The notes: generated by a model not told the origin, from the sequence alone. Numbered from the stretch's first letter, positions 8,348 through 17,370 are shown. The stretch: 64,000 nucleotides of DNA from Bdellovibrionales bacterium Ga0074137 (GCA_001464715.1 LNDT01000032.1:62001-126000), one strand, 5' to 3'. Made by a program: numbers and translations.

Positions 8348-8941
8348 GTGAGCAAAATGGCTGTGAAGAAGAAGAGTTCGGCTGCGACTTGGGGTTTGGC
8401 ATTTGTCGTCTTTGTCGTGGCGTTGGCGGGGGTCTGGTGGGCGTTAAAGACGAAGTTTGACGCTAACAAGCTTCCAAAGTCTTACGAGTACGTGGAGCAG
8501 TTTGAAAAGGAAGGAATTCCCGCGATCGAGGCGGTCGACCTCGCTGGGCGACCCTTCGATCTTGCGACCATCGACACACCGGTTGTCATCGTAAATTTCT
8601 GGGCGTCTTGGTGTGCGCCGTGTGTGGAGGAGTTTCCGTCGATGCTGAAGCTTGTTTCAGCGCTGAACGGAAAGCTTACGATCGTCGCGGTTTCAATGGA
8701 TGAGGACGAGAAGGACCTTAGGGCGTTTGCAAAGCTCTTCAAGGTTCCTCAGCCGGGATTTGAGGTCCTTTGGGATAAGGACAAGAAGGTGATGAACACC
8801 TACGCGGTCGGAAAGCTTCCAGAGAGCTACATCGTCGGCCGCGACCGAAAGCTCATTCGAAAAGTTTTAGGTATCGAAGATTGGGCAACGCCAAACGCTA
8901 TCGACTACTTCAAGTCCCTCGCCGAAGAAAAACCGCAATAA
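8348..8941 (+). CDS. TlpA-like membrane-anchored thiol-disulfide oxidoreductase
   Basis: A 197-residue protein with one N-terminal membrane anchor (about residues 14-33) and a periplasm-facing thioredoxin fold. The active site is WASWCAPC (C89, C92), the TlpA/ResA type, followed by EEFPSMLKL and a PESYIVGRDRKL strand carrying the cis-proline position. Such proteins reduce periplasmic disulfides, for example in cytochrome c maturation; the substrate here is unknown. The GTG start follows GAGGAG at 7 bases. It stands alone after the alpha operon terminator. Confidence 0.85.
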   Translation: MSKMAVKKKSSAATWGLAFVVFVVALAGVWWALKTKFDANKLPKSYEYVEQFEKEGIPAIEAVDLAGRPFDLATIDTPVVIVNFWASWCAPCVEEFPSMLKLVSALNGKLTIVAVSMDEDEKDLRAFAKLFKVPQPGFEVLWDKDKKVMNTYAVGKLPESYIVGRDRKLIRKVLGIEDWATPNAIDYFKSLAEEKPQ

Positions 8942-8972
8942 ATCGGTGAGCCGGCGTGCGAACCGCAGCGCA

Positions 8973-8990
8973 GCCGGGCTGGGCCCCGGC
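8973..8990. terminator. GC-rich hairpin between convergent genes
   Basis: GCCGGG (8973-8978) pairs with CCCGGC (8985-8990) in the 61-base gap between two convergent genes. There is no T-run on either side. A bidirectional termination or Rho-blocking role is plausible but unproven. Confidence 0.3.
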
Positions 8991-9002
8991 GCAGCGATAC
9001 AT

Positions 9003-10946
9003 TTAGAACCCGAACTTCTTTTTTAGGTCTTCGACGGCCTTGCCGGCTTCGTTTTGGAGCTTCGATTTTTGAGCGCCGATGGCTTTGTTCTTTTCTTGTT
9101 CGAGCTTGTTTTTAAGCTCGTTCACGGCGTTTTCTTTACCCTGAAGCACTTTGGTAATGTCGCCGGAACTGGACGAGAAGGACCCGAGAAGTTTGTCTTT
9201 TTCTTTCCCGATGACGTCGTCGATCATGCTCTGAATTTTCGCTTTGGCTTGATTGATTTTAAGCTGCAGCTGCTTCTCGAATCCTTTTTGAAGTTCGCCG
9301 CCAAGGTTGGAATCAAAGTCGAAATCGAGTGAAGTCCAAGTTCCTTTCACTCCGGCATTCAGAGTGACCTTCGGTACGTCGCCCACGATGGCTTTGATAA
9401 TTTCGTCGACCATTGGTGCTTTGGCCGACGCCTCATAATTTATTTTTTCAAACGAGGACTGAATCGTCATTGCGATGGCTTGGCCGCGAAGCTCGGCTCG
9501 GATGCGGCTTGAACCGGTGGCCTCTTTGAATCCCAGCTGAACGTCTTCGCTTTGAATCAGCTTCTGCTCGGTGATCGGAAATCGACCGACACTCAGGTCG
9601 AGGCTCTCAACCGGATCTTCGGTGCGATGATCGATGGTGACAAGACCTTTAACATCTTCGATTCGAGACGAAGGGAAACGGCCTTCGAAAGACAGCGTCG
9701 TTGCGAGACCCAGCATTGGTTGGTCATCTGTGAGATTGCGAATTTCCCCTTTCAGATCTCCGGAAGGTCCGTCGGGAGTTTCTTTCGACGAAAGCGTCGC
9801 TTTTTTGAGCCAAAACATTGGATACGCCTTGGGCCGTCCGAATTTGTAGTTCTTCCCGTCGACGCGTTCTCTGGGGCGTGGCTTTTCGAACTCGGCTTTT
9901 TCTTCGGCTGATTTTTTTGGCGGCATGAACTGACGTGCTTTGGTCATGTATTTTTCTGCCTGAACAACACGAGATAAGATCATGGGCCCAAAGATCGATT
10001 TTGCGATAGAAGCTGCGTCGAGCGACGGAATTTTTAATCGCATCTGAAGATCTTTGATATCTTGATCGACGAAGCTCTTAAGCTGGTCGACGCTTGATTT
10101 CATGATGTTCATTTCGCTGCCGACGGCTTGCCCTGTCGTTTTGACTTCTTTCGCTTTGCTATCAACTTCTTTTACGAGCTGGTCGATTTCCTGAAGCGAC
10201 TTTTGAACTTCGAGTGGGTTTGAAAAGCCGTCGAGTTTGATGGCTTTTGCGCGTTTTTCAATGGCTTGGAAATCCTCGTTTTTTGGAAGCTTTGCGATGC
10301 GCTCCTTCCACTCGGCCTGCTTTTTTTGAAATTCGCTCTCGAGATCTTTAATTCGCTGCGAGCTTTTAAGTTCTGTTCCGATCGACGTTAATTGTGCCGC
10401 CGGGTCGGCGCCTTGAAGAAGGGCCGCTGCGTCGCCGAGGACGTTTTGGCTAAATTCCTTTTTGGCATTCTCCAGAGCGTCCTCTTTGAGATTTTGAAAC
10501 GTTGATTCCCCAGGAGGATCGGGCGGAAGAACTCGGCCCGGCTTTTTTCGAACAGTGCCGATCCGGATGTCGAGGATGCTGGCGTCTTCGATGGCGACTT
10601 TGCCTCGCAGGAGGGCATCCCAAAGCATTTCCCAACGCATGGATCCGAATTCAACGACGTTTTTTTCTGGGGCTTCAGCGTTCGTGATCTGGATCCCTCG
10701 AACATCGAGCGAGGCACTCCAGAAGCTTGTTTTGAGGTCCGCAATGTTAACTTCGGCTCCGTTGGCTTGGGTGCCGACGTACTCGATCGCGCGCCGTGCG
10801 TGCGAATCGAAGAAGAAAAAGAAGTAGGCCCAAATCAGCGCAACGATCACGGTGAGAGGCACGATGGCTTCCCATCGGATGGGGCCCTTTTTCTTAGGAG
10901 TCTTTGCGGAGGAGGTCTTGTCGTTCTTTGCTGTTACGTTTGTCAT
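9003..10946 (-). CDS. TIGR03545 family protein, inner-membrane anchored
   Basis: A 647-residue protein that I place in the TIGR03545 family, whose function is not known; members are typically encoded next to a TIGR03546 protein, as here. It has one N-terminal membrane segment (about 28-46), an AsmA-like start to the soluble part (a GAEVNIADLKTSFWSASLDV strand region), a long charged coiled-coil section (roughly 190-300), and a second coiled-coil tail rich in Lys/Glu/Gln (550-647). The architecture suggests an envelope scaffold or lipid-handling protein, but this is inference. TIGR03546 is 33 bases upstream, probably one transcript. Confidence 0.75.
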   Translation of the reverse strand: MTNVTAKNDKTSSAKTPKKKGPIRWEAIVPLTVIVALIWAYFFFFFDSHARRAIEYVGTQANGAEVNIADLKTSFWSASLDVRGIQITNAEAPEKNVVEFGSMRWEMLWDALLRGKVAIEDASILDIRIGTVRKKPGRVLPPDPPGESTFQNLKEDALENAKKEFSQNVLGDAAALLQGADPAAQLTSIGTELKSSQRIKDLESEFQKKQAEWKERIAKLPKNEDFQAIEKRAKAIKLDGFSNPLEVQKSLQEIDQLVKEVDSKAKEVKTTGQAVGSEMNIMKSSVDQLKSFVDQDIKDLQMRLKIPSLDAASIAKSIFGPMILSRVVQAEKYMTKARQFMPPKKSAEEKAEFEKPRPRERVDGKNYKFGRPKAYPMFWLKKATLSSKETPDGPSGDLKGEIRNLTDDQPMLGLATTLSFEGRFPSSRIEDVKGLVTIDHRTEDPVESLDLSVGRFPITEQKLIQSEDVQLGFKEATGSSRIRAELRGQAIAMTIQSSFEKINYEASAKAPMVDEIIKAIVGDVPKVTLNAGVKGTWTSLDFDFDSNLGGELQKGFEKQLQLKINQAKAKIQSMIDDVIGKEKDKLLGSFSSSSGDITKVLQGKENAVNELKNKLEQEKNKAIGAQKSKLQNEAGKAVEDLKKKFGF

Positions 10947-10979
10947 TTTTTAATCCTTGAGAAATTTGCGAGCCGAGAT

Positions 10980-11507
10980 TTAGGCGCCGTAGAGCTCGTC
11001 GTATTTAGCGTAGAAGCTGTAGAAGCTTGTCGCTTTCACGGCCTTCCAAAGCTTTGTTTCCTTGAAGCGAGCAACGACAGTGTCTCGATATTTCTGAATA
11101 AGGATTTTTGAACCGACAAACACGAAGGGAGCAAGTGCAAGGCTCACGATGGCCGAACCCATTGCGATTGAGTTGTAGAACTTCGTGAATGGAATTATCG
11201 GCATATTGTACATTTCAGTGAACAGGGGACGAAGGGACTCCATCTCGAGAACGGTCATCCCTAGTTCGTGAGAAATCGGGTCGACCACCCAGGCGACAAA
11301 CGAAAAGAAAAAAGCGAAAATCATCGCGGCGCCAATTTGAATTCGGAAGAGAAAAATCACCGCAATCACAAAAAACGTTTGAATAGAAAGAGCGGGAGCG
11401 AACCCGAGAATCAGACCACAGGCAATGCCGCTGGCGATTTGATTGCTGCCGGTATCGGAGTTCAGAAGTTTCAAGAAACTGAATATTTGCTTCAATAAAA
11501 ATGTCAT
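10980..11507 (-). CDS. TIGR03546 family membrane protein
   Basis: A 175-residue integral membrane protein resembling TIGR03546 (DUF2062-like), the usual genomic partner of TIGR03545. Features are a first segment near GIACGLILGFAPALSIQ, two or three further hydrophobic spans, and a short basic tail. The start at 11507 (MTFLLKQ) is chosen because residues read upstream of it are low-complexity and non-conserved. It is transcribed ahead of the TIGR03545 gene. Confidence 0.7.
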   Translation of the reverse strand: MTFLLKQIFSFLKLLNSDTGSNQIASGIACGLILGFAPALSIQTFFVIAVIFLFRIQIGAAMIFAFFFSFVAWVVDPISHELGMTVLEMESLRPLFTEMYNMPIIPFTKFYNSIAMGSAIVSLALAPFVFVGSKILIQKYRDTVVARFKETKLWKAVKATSFYSFYAKYDELYGA

Positions 11508-11702
11508 GCGCCCAAGGTTAGCCACGGGGGGCGCTCTATGGCAATCTCCCGTTCGCAACGTTTGGCTCGCAGCGCCCGGCCGCAACGCCGCGTCCATGTC
11601 TGATGGGTCGGCGCGACGCATTGACGGCAAGTCCGGCTTAGGTCAATATCCACGTCATCATTTGAGCCCGACTCAGGAATCGAGGGGGCAGGGAGCTTTG
11701 CG
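11508..11702. promoter_or_regulatory. divergent promoter region (TIGR03546 / wbpE-like)
   Basis: A 195-base gap between divergently transcribed genes. TTGACG at 11621-11626 could be a -35 for the plus-strand gene, with a poor -10 (CAATAT, 11644-11649). GGGAG lies 8 bases before the downstream ATG. No clear operator repeat was seen. Confidence 0.3.
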
Positions 11703-12872
11703 ATGTCCGGACAGGCCGTTCCATACTTAGATTTAAAGCCTCAATACCGATCCATGGAAACCGCGATCAATGCGAGAATTAAGACGGTTCTTGAGCACGG
11801 ACAGTTTATTTTAGGACCTGAGGTTGAAGAGTGTGAAAAAGCGCTCGCGGCTTTTGCGGGCACGAAGTATTGCCTGACGGCAGCGAGCGGAACGGATGCT
11901 CTTGTGATGGCGCTGATGGCGCTCGGCATTGGTCCTGGTGATGAAGTGATCACGACTTCGTTTTCTTTTTTCGCGACGGCTGAAGTGATTTCGCTCGTCG
12001 GAGCAACGCCGGTCTTTGCTGATATCGATCCAGTCACCTACAACTTGGATCCCCTAAAAGCGGAAGCGATGATCACGAAAAAGACAAAGGCGATCATGCC
12101 TGTTTCGCTTTACGGTCAGCCGGCGGATTTTGCGGCTTTTGAGAAAATTTCGAAGACGCACGGAATTCCTGTGGTTGAAGACGCCGCTCAAAGTTTTGGT
12201 GCCGTCTACAATTACCCCGCGGGATTACGTTGCGCGGGTTGCAACGCCGCTGAGGGCTCGAAGTGCTCGGGCTGCCGCAGCGGAGCGCTTGGAGTGATCG
12301 GTGCAACGTCGTTCTTCCCAGCCAAGCCGCTCGGATGTTACGGCGACGGTGGGGCTGTTTTTACGAACGACGAAGCGCTCTATAAAAAAATGGCGATCAT
12401 TCGCGTCCATGGCCAGGAGTCCCGGTATCATCACGTCGCGATCGGAATCAACGGTCGTCTCGACACTCTTCAGTGCACGATCTTGATCGAGAAGTTGAAA
12501 CGCTATGGATGGGAGATCGAACGGCGTCAGCGAGTGGCTGGGATGTATAGCGAGGCCTTCGCCGGAATGGGTGCCAAGCTTGTAACGCCGAAAGTGATGA
12601 GTGATCGGCAATCAGTGTGGGCGCAGTATACGGTTTTGGTTCAAGACCGAGACGCTTTTGCGAAAGCCTTGAAAGAAAAAGGCGTTCCAACGTCCGTCCA
12701 TTATCCGTCGCCGCTTCATCATCAGCCGGTGTATCGAGAGCTTAGGGATCGATACAATCTTCCAGAAACGGAAAAAGCTTCGAAGTCTTGCATAAGTCTT
12801 CCGCTTTACGCAGACATGCCCGATGCGGACATTGAGCGTGTGATTAAAGCTGTAAAGGAAGTTTTGGGGTAA
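11703..12872 (+). CDS. WbpE-like UDP-sugar aminotransferase with Cys4 insertion
   Basis: A 389-residue DegT/DnrJ/EryC1/StrS family PLP enzyme. It closely follows Pseudomonas WbpE, which aminates UDP-2-acetamido-3-keto-glucuronate for LPS O-antigen: HGQFILGPEV near the start, GTDALVMALMALGIGPGDEV, VVEDAAQSFGA, and the PLP lysine K208 in FFPAKPLGCYGDGG. Unusually, about 15 extra residues between the DAAQSFGA strand and the PLP lysine carry C177-x2-C180-x7-C188-x2-C191, a potential metal site not present in WbpE as I recall it. It starts a sugar-modification locus with the GNAT gene that follows. Confidence 0.85.
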   Translation: MSGQAVPYLDLKPQYRSMETAINARIKTVLEHGQFILGPEVEECEKALAAFAGTKYCLTAASGTDALVMALMALGIGPGDEVITTSFSFFATAEVISLVGATPVFADIDPVTYNLDPLKAEAMITKKTKAIMPVSLYGQPADFAAFEKISKTHGIPVVEDAAQSFGAVYNYPAGLRCAGCNAAEGSKCSGCRSGALGVIGATSFFPAKPLGCYGDGGAVFTNDEALYKKMAIIRVHGQESRYHHVAIGINGRLDTLQCTILIEKLKRYGWEIERRQRVAGMYSEAFAGMGAKLVTPKVMSDRQSVWAQYTVLVQDRDAFAKALKEKGVPTSVHYPSPLHHQPVYRELRDRYNLPETEKASKSCISLPLYADMPDADIERVIKAVKEVLG

Positions 12873-12913
12873 CCTCTCTTCAGCTCGACGAAAAGCAACT
12901 TTTTGCGCGCGAG

Positions 12914-13903
12914 TTGTTCGATGTTCTGTATGACCTCGGTGGGCTCGGGGCAGTGCCTCCTGCGTTTTCTCCGGAAGAGGCAGCGTCGATCGCTTCTTTG
13001 GAGATTGACGACCTTCTATCATTGAATGATCCAGCGACGTTGGAGCAAAGGCATGAGCACTTCGCCATACCCGGAACAGTTTCTTCGGATTATTTGGAGA
13101 AGTTTTATTGGCTCGCGAATGGAAAGCTAATTCTGGCCGGTATTCGTCACCTGTCGGGCCATCGTGATGAGCCGTTCGTTCATGTAATGAGTTCTTTCGC
13201 ACCAACCATTCAAGACCTTTCGATTCTCGCAGATTTAGCGCGAGCGAGATTTTCGATGTTCCGCCCAAAGGGTTTGAGTCTCGCGCTGAAACCGTCGGTC
13301 GTGCCGGAGGACATCGTGGGCGACCTCAGGCTAGCGAGACGTGTTGTCGTAGGTAAGCTGTCTGAAATTCTAAATCGTCCAAGGCCTGTCGGATTTGAAC
13401 GGATCTCCTTTGAGCCATTTGATATTGAGTCGAGATACTCTTGGTACGAGTCAGCGTATCGAGATTTTCACCTTGAACGTCCGAGCTTGAGAAAATGGGT
13501 TCCCATCACTGATCGGTCTGATCTTCGGGCCTGTGCGAACGATGGATGGATTTTTCAGGTAAGAATCGACGAAAAAGTTGCAGGTTTAATTGCGGCCGAG
13601 AGCCGGGCGCTATTGGGGCGCACCGGTGCCTATATGACCGAGCTGCTATTAGTTCCGCCGTTTAGAGGTCAAGGATTGGCAGCGGCGCTGCAGCGAAAGT
13701 TTGTCGAGACGTTGGCTCGCGATTCAGAGGGGACGTTGGCTCGCGATTCAGAGGGGACGTTGGCTCGCGATTCAAAGGAGACGTTGGCTCGCGAAGTCGA
13801 GCTCATTTGGGGAACGATTGATTCGGGAAATCAAGCTTCGATGAGCACAGCGAGGCGAGTCGGCCGCACCGCAATTCGGTCAGAGTATTTTCTAAAGCTT
13901 TAG
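12914..13903 (+). CDS. GNAT-family N-acetyltransferase with internal tandem repeat
   Basis: About 329 residues. The C-terminal half is a GNAT fold: the strand MTELLLVPP followed by the acetyl-CoA loop RGQGLAAALQRKF, and a last motif with GNQASMSTARRVGR. The first ~170 residues match nothing I recognise. Between the CoA-binding helix and the next strand sits a 3.5-copy, 8-residue repeat (TLARDSEG). The start is uncertain: TTG 12914 is the first usable codon, yet the frame stays open back to 12848 with helix-like sequence (LQLDEKQLFAREL). Its place between two sugar aminotransferases suggests N-acetylation of an amino sugar, by analogy with WecD after WecE. Confidence 0.7.
   Translation: MFDVLYDLGGLGAVPPAFSPEEAASIASLEIDDLLSLNDPATLEQRHEHFAIPGTVSSDYLEKFYWLANGKLILAGIRHLSGHRDEPFVHVMSSFAPTIQDLSILADLARARFSMFRPKGLSLALKPSVVPEDIVGDLRLARRVVVGKLSEILNRPRPVGFERISFEPFDIESRYSWYESAYRDFHLERPSLRKWVPITDRSDLRACANDGWIFQVRIDEKVAGLIAAESRALLGRTGAYMTELLLVPPFRGQGLAAALQRKFVETLARDSEGTLARDSEGTLARDSKETLAREVELIWGTIDSGNQASMSTARRVGRTAIRSEYFLKL
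13709..13795 (+). repeat. 24-base in-frame tandem repeat inside the GNAT gene
   Basis: Units start at 13709, 13733 and 13757, with a partial fourth at 13781. Each begins ACGTTGGCTCGCGATTCA; the first two units are identical and the third differs by two bases. The unit length is a multiple of three, so copy-number change would lengthen or shorten the protein by 8 residues without a frameshift. Confidence 0.9.
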
Positions 13904-13914
13904 AAGGAAAAATT

Positions 13915-15057
13915 CTACGGCGCTCGAAGCTTTTGGTCGAGATCGCGCATCACGGTTTCAAAATTGAAATTTTCTAGGACAAGGTGGTGACCGTTATTTC
14001 CGAATTCCGCCCACTTTTCTTTTTGGTCGATGGCCGTGAGAAGTGTCGACCGAAGCGAGTCGGTGGATCCCGGCAAAAATAGCCAACCCGTTGTGTGTGG
14101 ACGAATCACATCCGGAGATCCACCGCTGTCTGTCGCAAGGCATGGGACTTTTGCGAGAAGTGATTCAAGAAGTGTGAGCGCGAAATTTTCTTTGTAGGTG
14201 GCTAAAACAAAAAGATCGAAGGCCGATAGATAAGTACTTCCGGCCTCAAGGCGCCCGATCTTGTGAATCCGAGACCGTATCACAAGACTCATTCGGCTGA
14301 CGGCCTCGGTGAGCTCGCGGTCGAGGTCTGAGGCCTTGGGGTCTCCGTCGGTCGGTGGACCAATCATCAGAAAGTGAATGTCTGACCGCGACTGCATGAG
14401 GTCCGTGACGGCTTCAAAGAGCTCGCGACTTCCTTTGCCTTCATCCACCCGAGACATTGTGCCGATGACGAGAGCGTCCTCGGGAATTGAAAGCTTCGCT
14501 CGTGCGTCTGATTTCGTTTGGAGATTTTCTAAAAATAGATCCGTGCGGCGACCGTAACGAACGACATCGATTCTCTTCGAGGCGATCGGGAGATTTCGTT
14601 CGAGCGTTTCTTTTGAAGCTTGCGACGAGCACCAGACGCGGTCGAGGACAGAGTAAGAAAGCGCGTGAAGAGGGTCCACTTTAGAATGGCTGATCCAGAT
14701 GTGCGTGTACAGAACGACCTTCGGAGTTTTGCGCCCCGTGAGCTTTGCTTTTATTTTTGAAAGCGCGAGCGCAGGCCAGTGACGTTTCAGCTCTTGCGTC
14801 GAATGAAGAATGATCGCATCGAAGTTCAGTGGATCGATCTCACCGAAAGAAGTGCCAATAGAAATGCCAAATCGAATGGTTGTATTGAGAGATTTGATTC
14901 TTTGGTAAAGTGGTGCTTCTTTTTTTACGAGGAAAGTCACGTCGTTCAAGGCACGGCCTGCCTCGTCCTTTGCCGTCGCGTGATGTTCGGCCACTTCCAC
15001 GGCGTACGCTTCGGCTCCGGAAAAACTGGGGCTTTGATAGACGTGAAGAAGCTTCAT
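13915..15057 (-). CDS. glycosyltransferase family 4 (GT-B fold)
   Basis: A 380-residue GT4 enzyme. The N-terminal domain starts MKLLHVYQSPSFSGAEAYAV; the C-terminal nucleotide-sugar domain has IGTMSRVDEGKGSRELFEAV and the EX7E motif ENFALTLLE, followed by ATDSGGSPDVI. GT4 enzymes are retaining transferases that build LPS or capsule on the cytoplasmic face. Its start overlaps the stop of the upstream WecE-like aminotransferase by 4 bases, so the two are co-translated. It converges on the GNAT gene with an 11-base gap. Confidence 0.88.
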   Translation of the reverse strand: MKLLHVYQSPSFSGAEAYAVEVAEHHATAKDEAGRALNDVTFLVKKEAPLYQRIKSLNTTIRFGISIGTSFGEIDPLNFDAIILHSTQELKRHWPALALSKIKAKLTGRKTPKVVLYTHIWISHSKVDPLHALSYSVLDRVWCSSQASKETLERNLPIASKRIDVVRYGRRTDLFLENLQTKSDARAKLSIPEDALVIGTMSRVDEGKGSRELFEAVTDLMQSRSDIHFLMIGPPTDGDPKASDLDRELTEAVSRMSLVIRSRIHKIGRLEAGSTYLSAFDLFVLATYKENFALTLLESLLAKVPCLATDSGGSPDVIRPHTTGWLFLPGSTDSLRSTLLTAIDQKEKWAEFGNNGHHLVLENFNFETVMRDLDQKLRAP

Positions 15058-16190
15058 CCGCGGCGGCCGTAGAATTTTAAGACGGCTTCCACGACTTGGT
15101 TTTGGTTTGTGAGAGTTGAAAACAGGGGAAGTCGGACGAGGCGTTCTGAGAGGTCCACCGTTTGTGAGAGGTCGCCGTGGGCTCGCCCAAATTTCTTGCC
15201 GCCCGGGCTTGTGTGAAGAGGAACGTAGTGAAACGGCGCTGCGATCCCGAGCTCCTTCAAAAAGGAAATCAGTTTCGTTCGCTCATCGAGGGATTTTGTG
15301 ATCAGAGAAAAGATGTGGGCGTTGTGTTCACACTCTTTGGGAATCGTCGGTAAACCGATCCCTTGAGATTCGAGAGGTTTCAGTTCTTGGTGGTAGGTGC
15401 TCCAAAGCGTGAAACGCACTTTCGTGATTTCTTTCGCTCGCTCGAGCTGCGCCAAAAGAAGAGCGGCCAGAAGATCACTGGGAAGAAACGAAGATCCCAG
15501 ATCAACCCAAGTGTACTTATCAACTTGTCCGCGGAAAAACTGACTGCGATTGGTTCCTTTTTCACGAATGATTTCCGCACGGGCTGCGGGGGCCTCATCG
15601 CGAGTGATCAATGCGCCTCCTTCGCCGGAGACGATATTTTTCGTTTCGTGAAAGCTCAAAGCTCCGAAGTCACCCATCGTTCCGAGCGGTCGTCCTTTGT
15701 AGGAGGCCATGAGGCCCTGGGCCGCATCCTCGACGACTTTGAGGCGTCGCTCTTTTGCGAGAGCTAGGATCGTATCCATCTCGGCCGCGACACCGGCATA
15801 GTGAACAATGAAAAGCGCTCGCGTTTTGGACGTGATCGCTGCCTCAATCTTTTTCTCATCGATATTGAGAGTGTCGGGTCGGATATCGACAAAAACCGGG
15901 GTGGCTCCGCGAAGCGCGACGGCGTTGGCTGTTGAGACGAACGTATAAGACGGCATGATCACTTCATCACCGGGCTTCAGATCACAAAGTAGCGCCGCCA
16001 TTTCTAAGGCCGCCGTGCAGGAGTGAGTCAGAAGCGTGTGTGAAGATTTTAAATTGGCGTTCAGCCACTCGTGGCAACGTTTTGTGAAAGGACCATCCCC
16101 GGCCAGTTTTCCGGACGTGAGCGCTTCCAGTACGTAGGACTTTTCGAGATCCGAGAGCGTCGGTGCATGAAAGGGGATTGGTGTCGTCAC
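15054..16190 (-). CDS. wecE: dTDP-4-amino-4,6-dideoxygalactose transaminase (WecE/RffA type)
   Basis: A 378-residue DegT-family PLP aminotransferase of the RffA/WecE branch, which converts dTDP-4-keto-6-deoxyglucose to dTDP-4-amino-4,6-dideoxygalactose. Motifs: MPSYTFVSTANAVALRGATP near residue 80, VVEDAAQGLMASYKGRPLG near 152, and the PLP lysine K184 in SFHETKNIVSGEGG. It is first in a two-gene unit with the GT4 gene, consistent with making and transferring an amino sugar. Confidence 0.85.
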   Translation of the reverse strand: MTTPIPFHAPTLSDLEKSYVLEALTSGKLAGDGPFTKRCHEWLNANLKSSHTLLTHSCTAALEMAALLCDLKPGDEVIMPSYTFVSTANAVALRGATPVFVDIRPDTLNIDEKKIEAAITSKTRALFIVHYAGVAAEMDTILALAKERRLKVVEDAAQGLMASYKGRPLGTMGDFGALSFHETKNIVSGEGGALITRDEAPAARAEIIREKGTNRSQFFRGQVDKYTWVDLGSSFLPSDLLAALLLAQLERAKEITKVRFTLWSTYHQELKPLESQGIGLPTIPKECEHNAHIFSLITKSLDERTKLISFLKELGIAAPFHYVPLHTSPGGKKFGRAHGDLSQTVDLSERLVRLPLFSTLTNQNQVVEAVLKFYGRRG

Positions 16191-16263
16191 GCGCGCCTCT
16201 TTTGAGATTTCAAATTCAGTACTTCTTTGGTTTAGTGGTTAGGAAAGCGTTCGGGGAGGATTT

Positions 16264-17370
16264 GTGCGGCGCGTGGGGTGGATACGTATCGGGGCTTTGG
16301 GTGACCTTTTGGTCGGCCTTGCATCGCTACGTGAAACACTGGAGGCCTGGCCCGACGCAAAGGTCTCTGTGGTTGGCTCGAGGCTTTGGCTTCAACTGAT
16401 CGAGCCGGGTTTTTGGCCGCAGATCGACCGCATCGTGGTTGTCGAAAAGCGCGGGACGGTGGCTGAGATCCATGAACTTGGGGTCGCGCCAAGTCCGTTG
16501 GTGTGGGAGAAGGTCGCGACTCGCAAACTCCGCCAGGAACTGAAGTCGTGTGATGTGGTTTTCAATTCTCGCGTGGATTCTCCGCGCCAGGGCTTTGCGG
16601 CTTTTTGGGCGCAAGTTCCCGAACGCTGGGGATCGGCGGAGGGCCTTGCGCGGTTGATCTACAATCGGCGAGCGCCGCATGATGGAAAAGATCCTTTGAT
16701 TCACGAGCGTGATGTCCCGTTGCTTTTGATGGATGAGGCGGAGGCGAGCTTCAAAGGTGATTCGATGTTTCGCGGGCACTCGTTGAAAGAGCGAATTTCG
16801 CTAAGCCCGAGAATTCAGAAATGGCGCGAGGTGGGGCTGCCTGCGCCAAGGCGATTTGATCGAAATGCGGTTCGCGAATCCTTGAGCGTCGGCCGGTACT
16901 TTGTTGTGAATCCCACGTCGTCACGCCGTGAAAAAGCGTGGCCGACAAAAAATTTCAGACATCTTTTGCGGCGTCTTCGGGGCCATCCGGTTTTCGGTTC
17001 GATGACGCCGCTGATAGTGGGGGCTCCGAATGAAACTCAGTGGCTGCGCGAAGTGGCGGAAGGTGAGTTTCAAATGCACCAGCCGGCGTCGCTTGCGGAC
17101 CTCTATAATGTTATTTCAGGCGCCGAATTTCTGGTGACCAATACGAGTTCGGTGCAGTTCATCGCGGCCAGTGTTGGAACTAAAACTTTGACCTTGATGG
17201 GCCGAGCGAAGCCCGAGATCTGGGGACCGTTGGGGCCGAAGGACCATTACGTCCTCGGTGTTGAGCCAAAGAATGTGGAGTCGATTTTTGAACGCGAGCT
17301 GAAAGCGTACGAGTCGATTTCTGTCGATGCAGTTTTCGCGGAGCTTTCCTCATGGGACTATGGCAGTTGA
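16264..17370 (+). CDS. glycosyltransferase family 9 (heptosyltransferase-like)
   Basis: A 368-residue protein with the GT9 pattern: an N-terminal RIGALGDLLVGLASL segment, a central basic stretch VNPTSSRREKAWPTKNF, then PASLADLYNVISGAEFLVTN (acceptor/nucleotide domain) and GRAKPEIWGPLGP near the end. GT9 enzymes add heptose or related sugars to the LPS inner core. GTG 16264 follows GGGAGGA. It diverges from the wecE-like gene over 73 bases. Confidence 0.8.
   Translation: MRRVGWIRIGALGDLLVGLASLRETLEAWPDAKVSVVGSRLWLQLIEPGFWPQIDRIVVVEKRGTVAEIHELGVAPSPLVWEKVATRKLRQELKSCDVVFNSRVDSPRQGFAAFWAQVPERWGSAEGLARLIYNRRAPHDGKDPLIHERDVPLLLMDEAEASFKGDSMFRGHSLKERISLSPRIQKWREVGLPAPRRFDRNAVRESLSVGRYFVVNPTSSRREKAWPTKNFRHLLRRLRGHPVFGSMTPLIVGAPNETQWLREVAEGEFQMHQPASLADLYNVISGAEFLVTNTSSVQFIAASVGTKTLTLMGRAKPEIWGPLGPKDHYVLGVEPKNVESIFERELKAYESISVDAVFAELSSWDYGS

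Noticed and set aside
11508-11630. N-terminal extension of the TIGR03546 protein to 11630
   Set aside because: The added residues are non-conserved and lack a ribosome site; the family start fits ATG at 11507.
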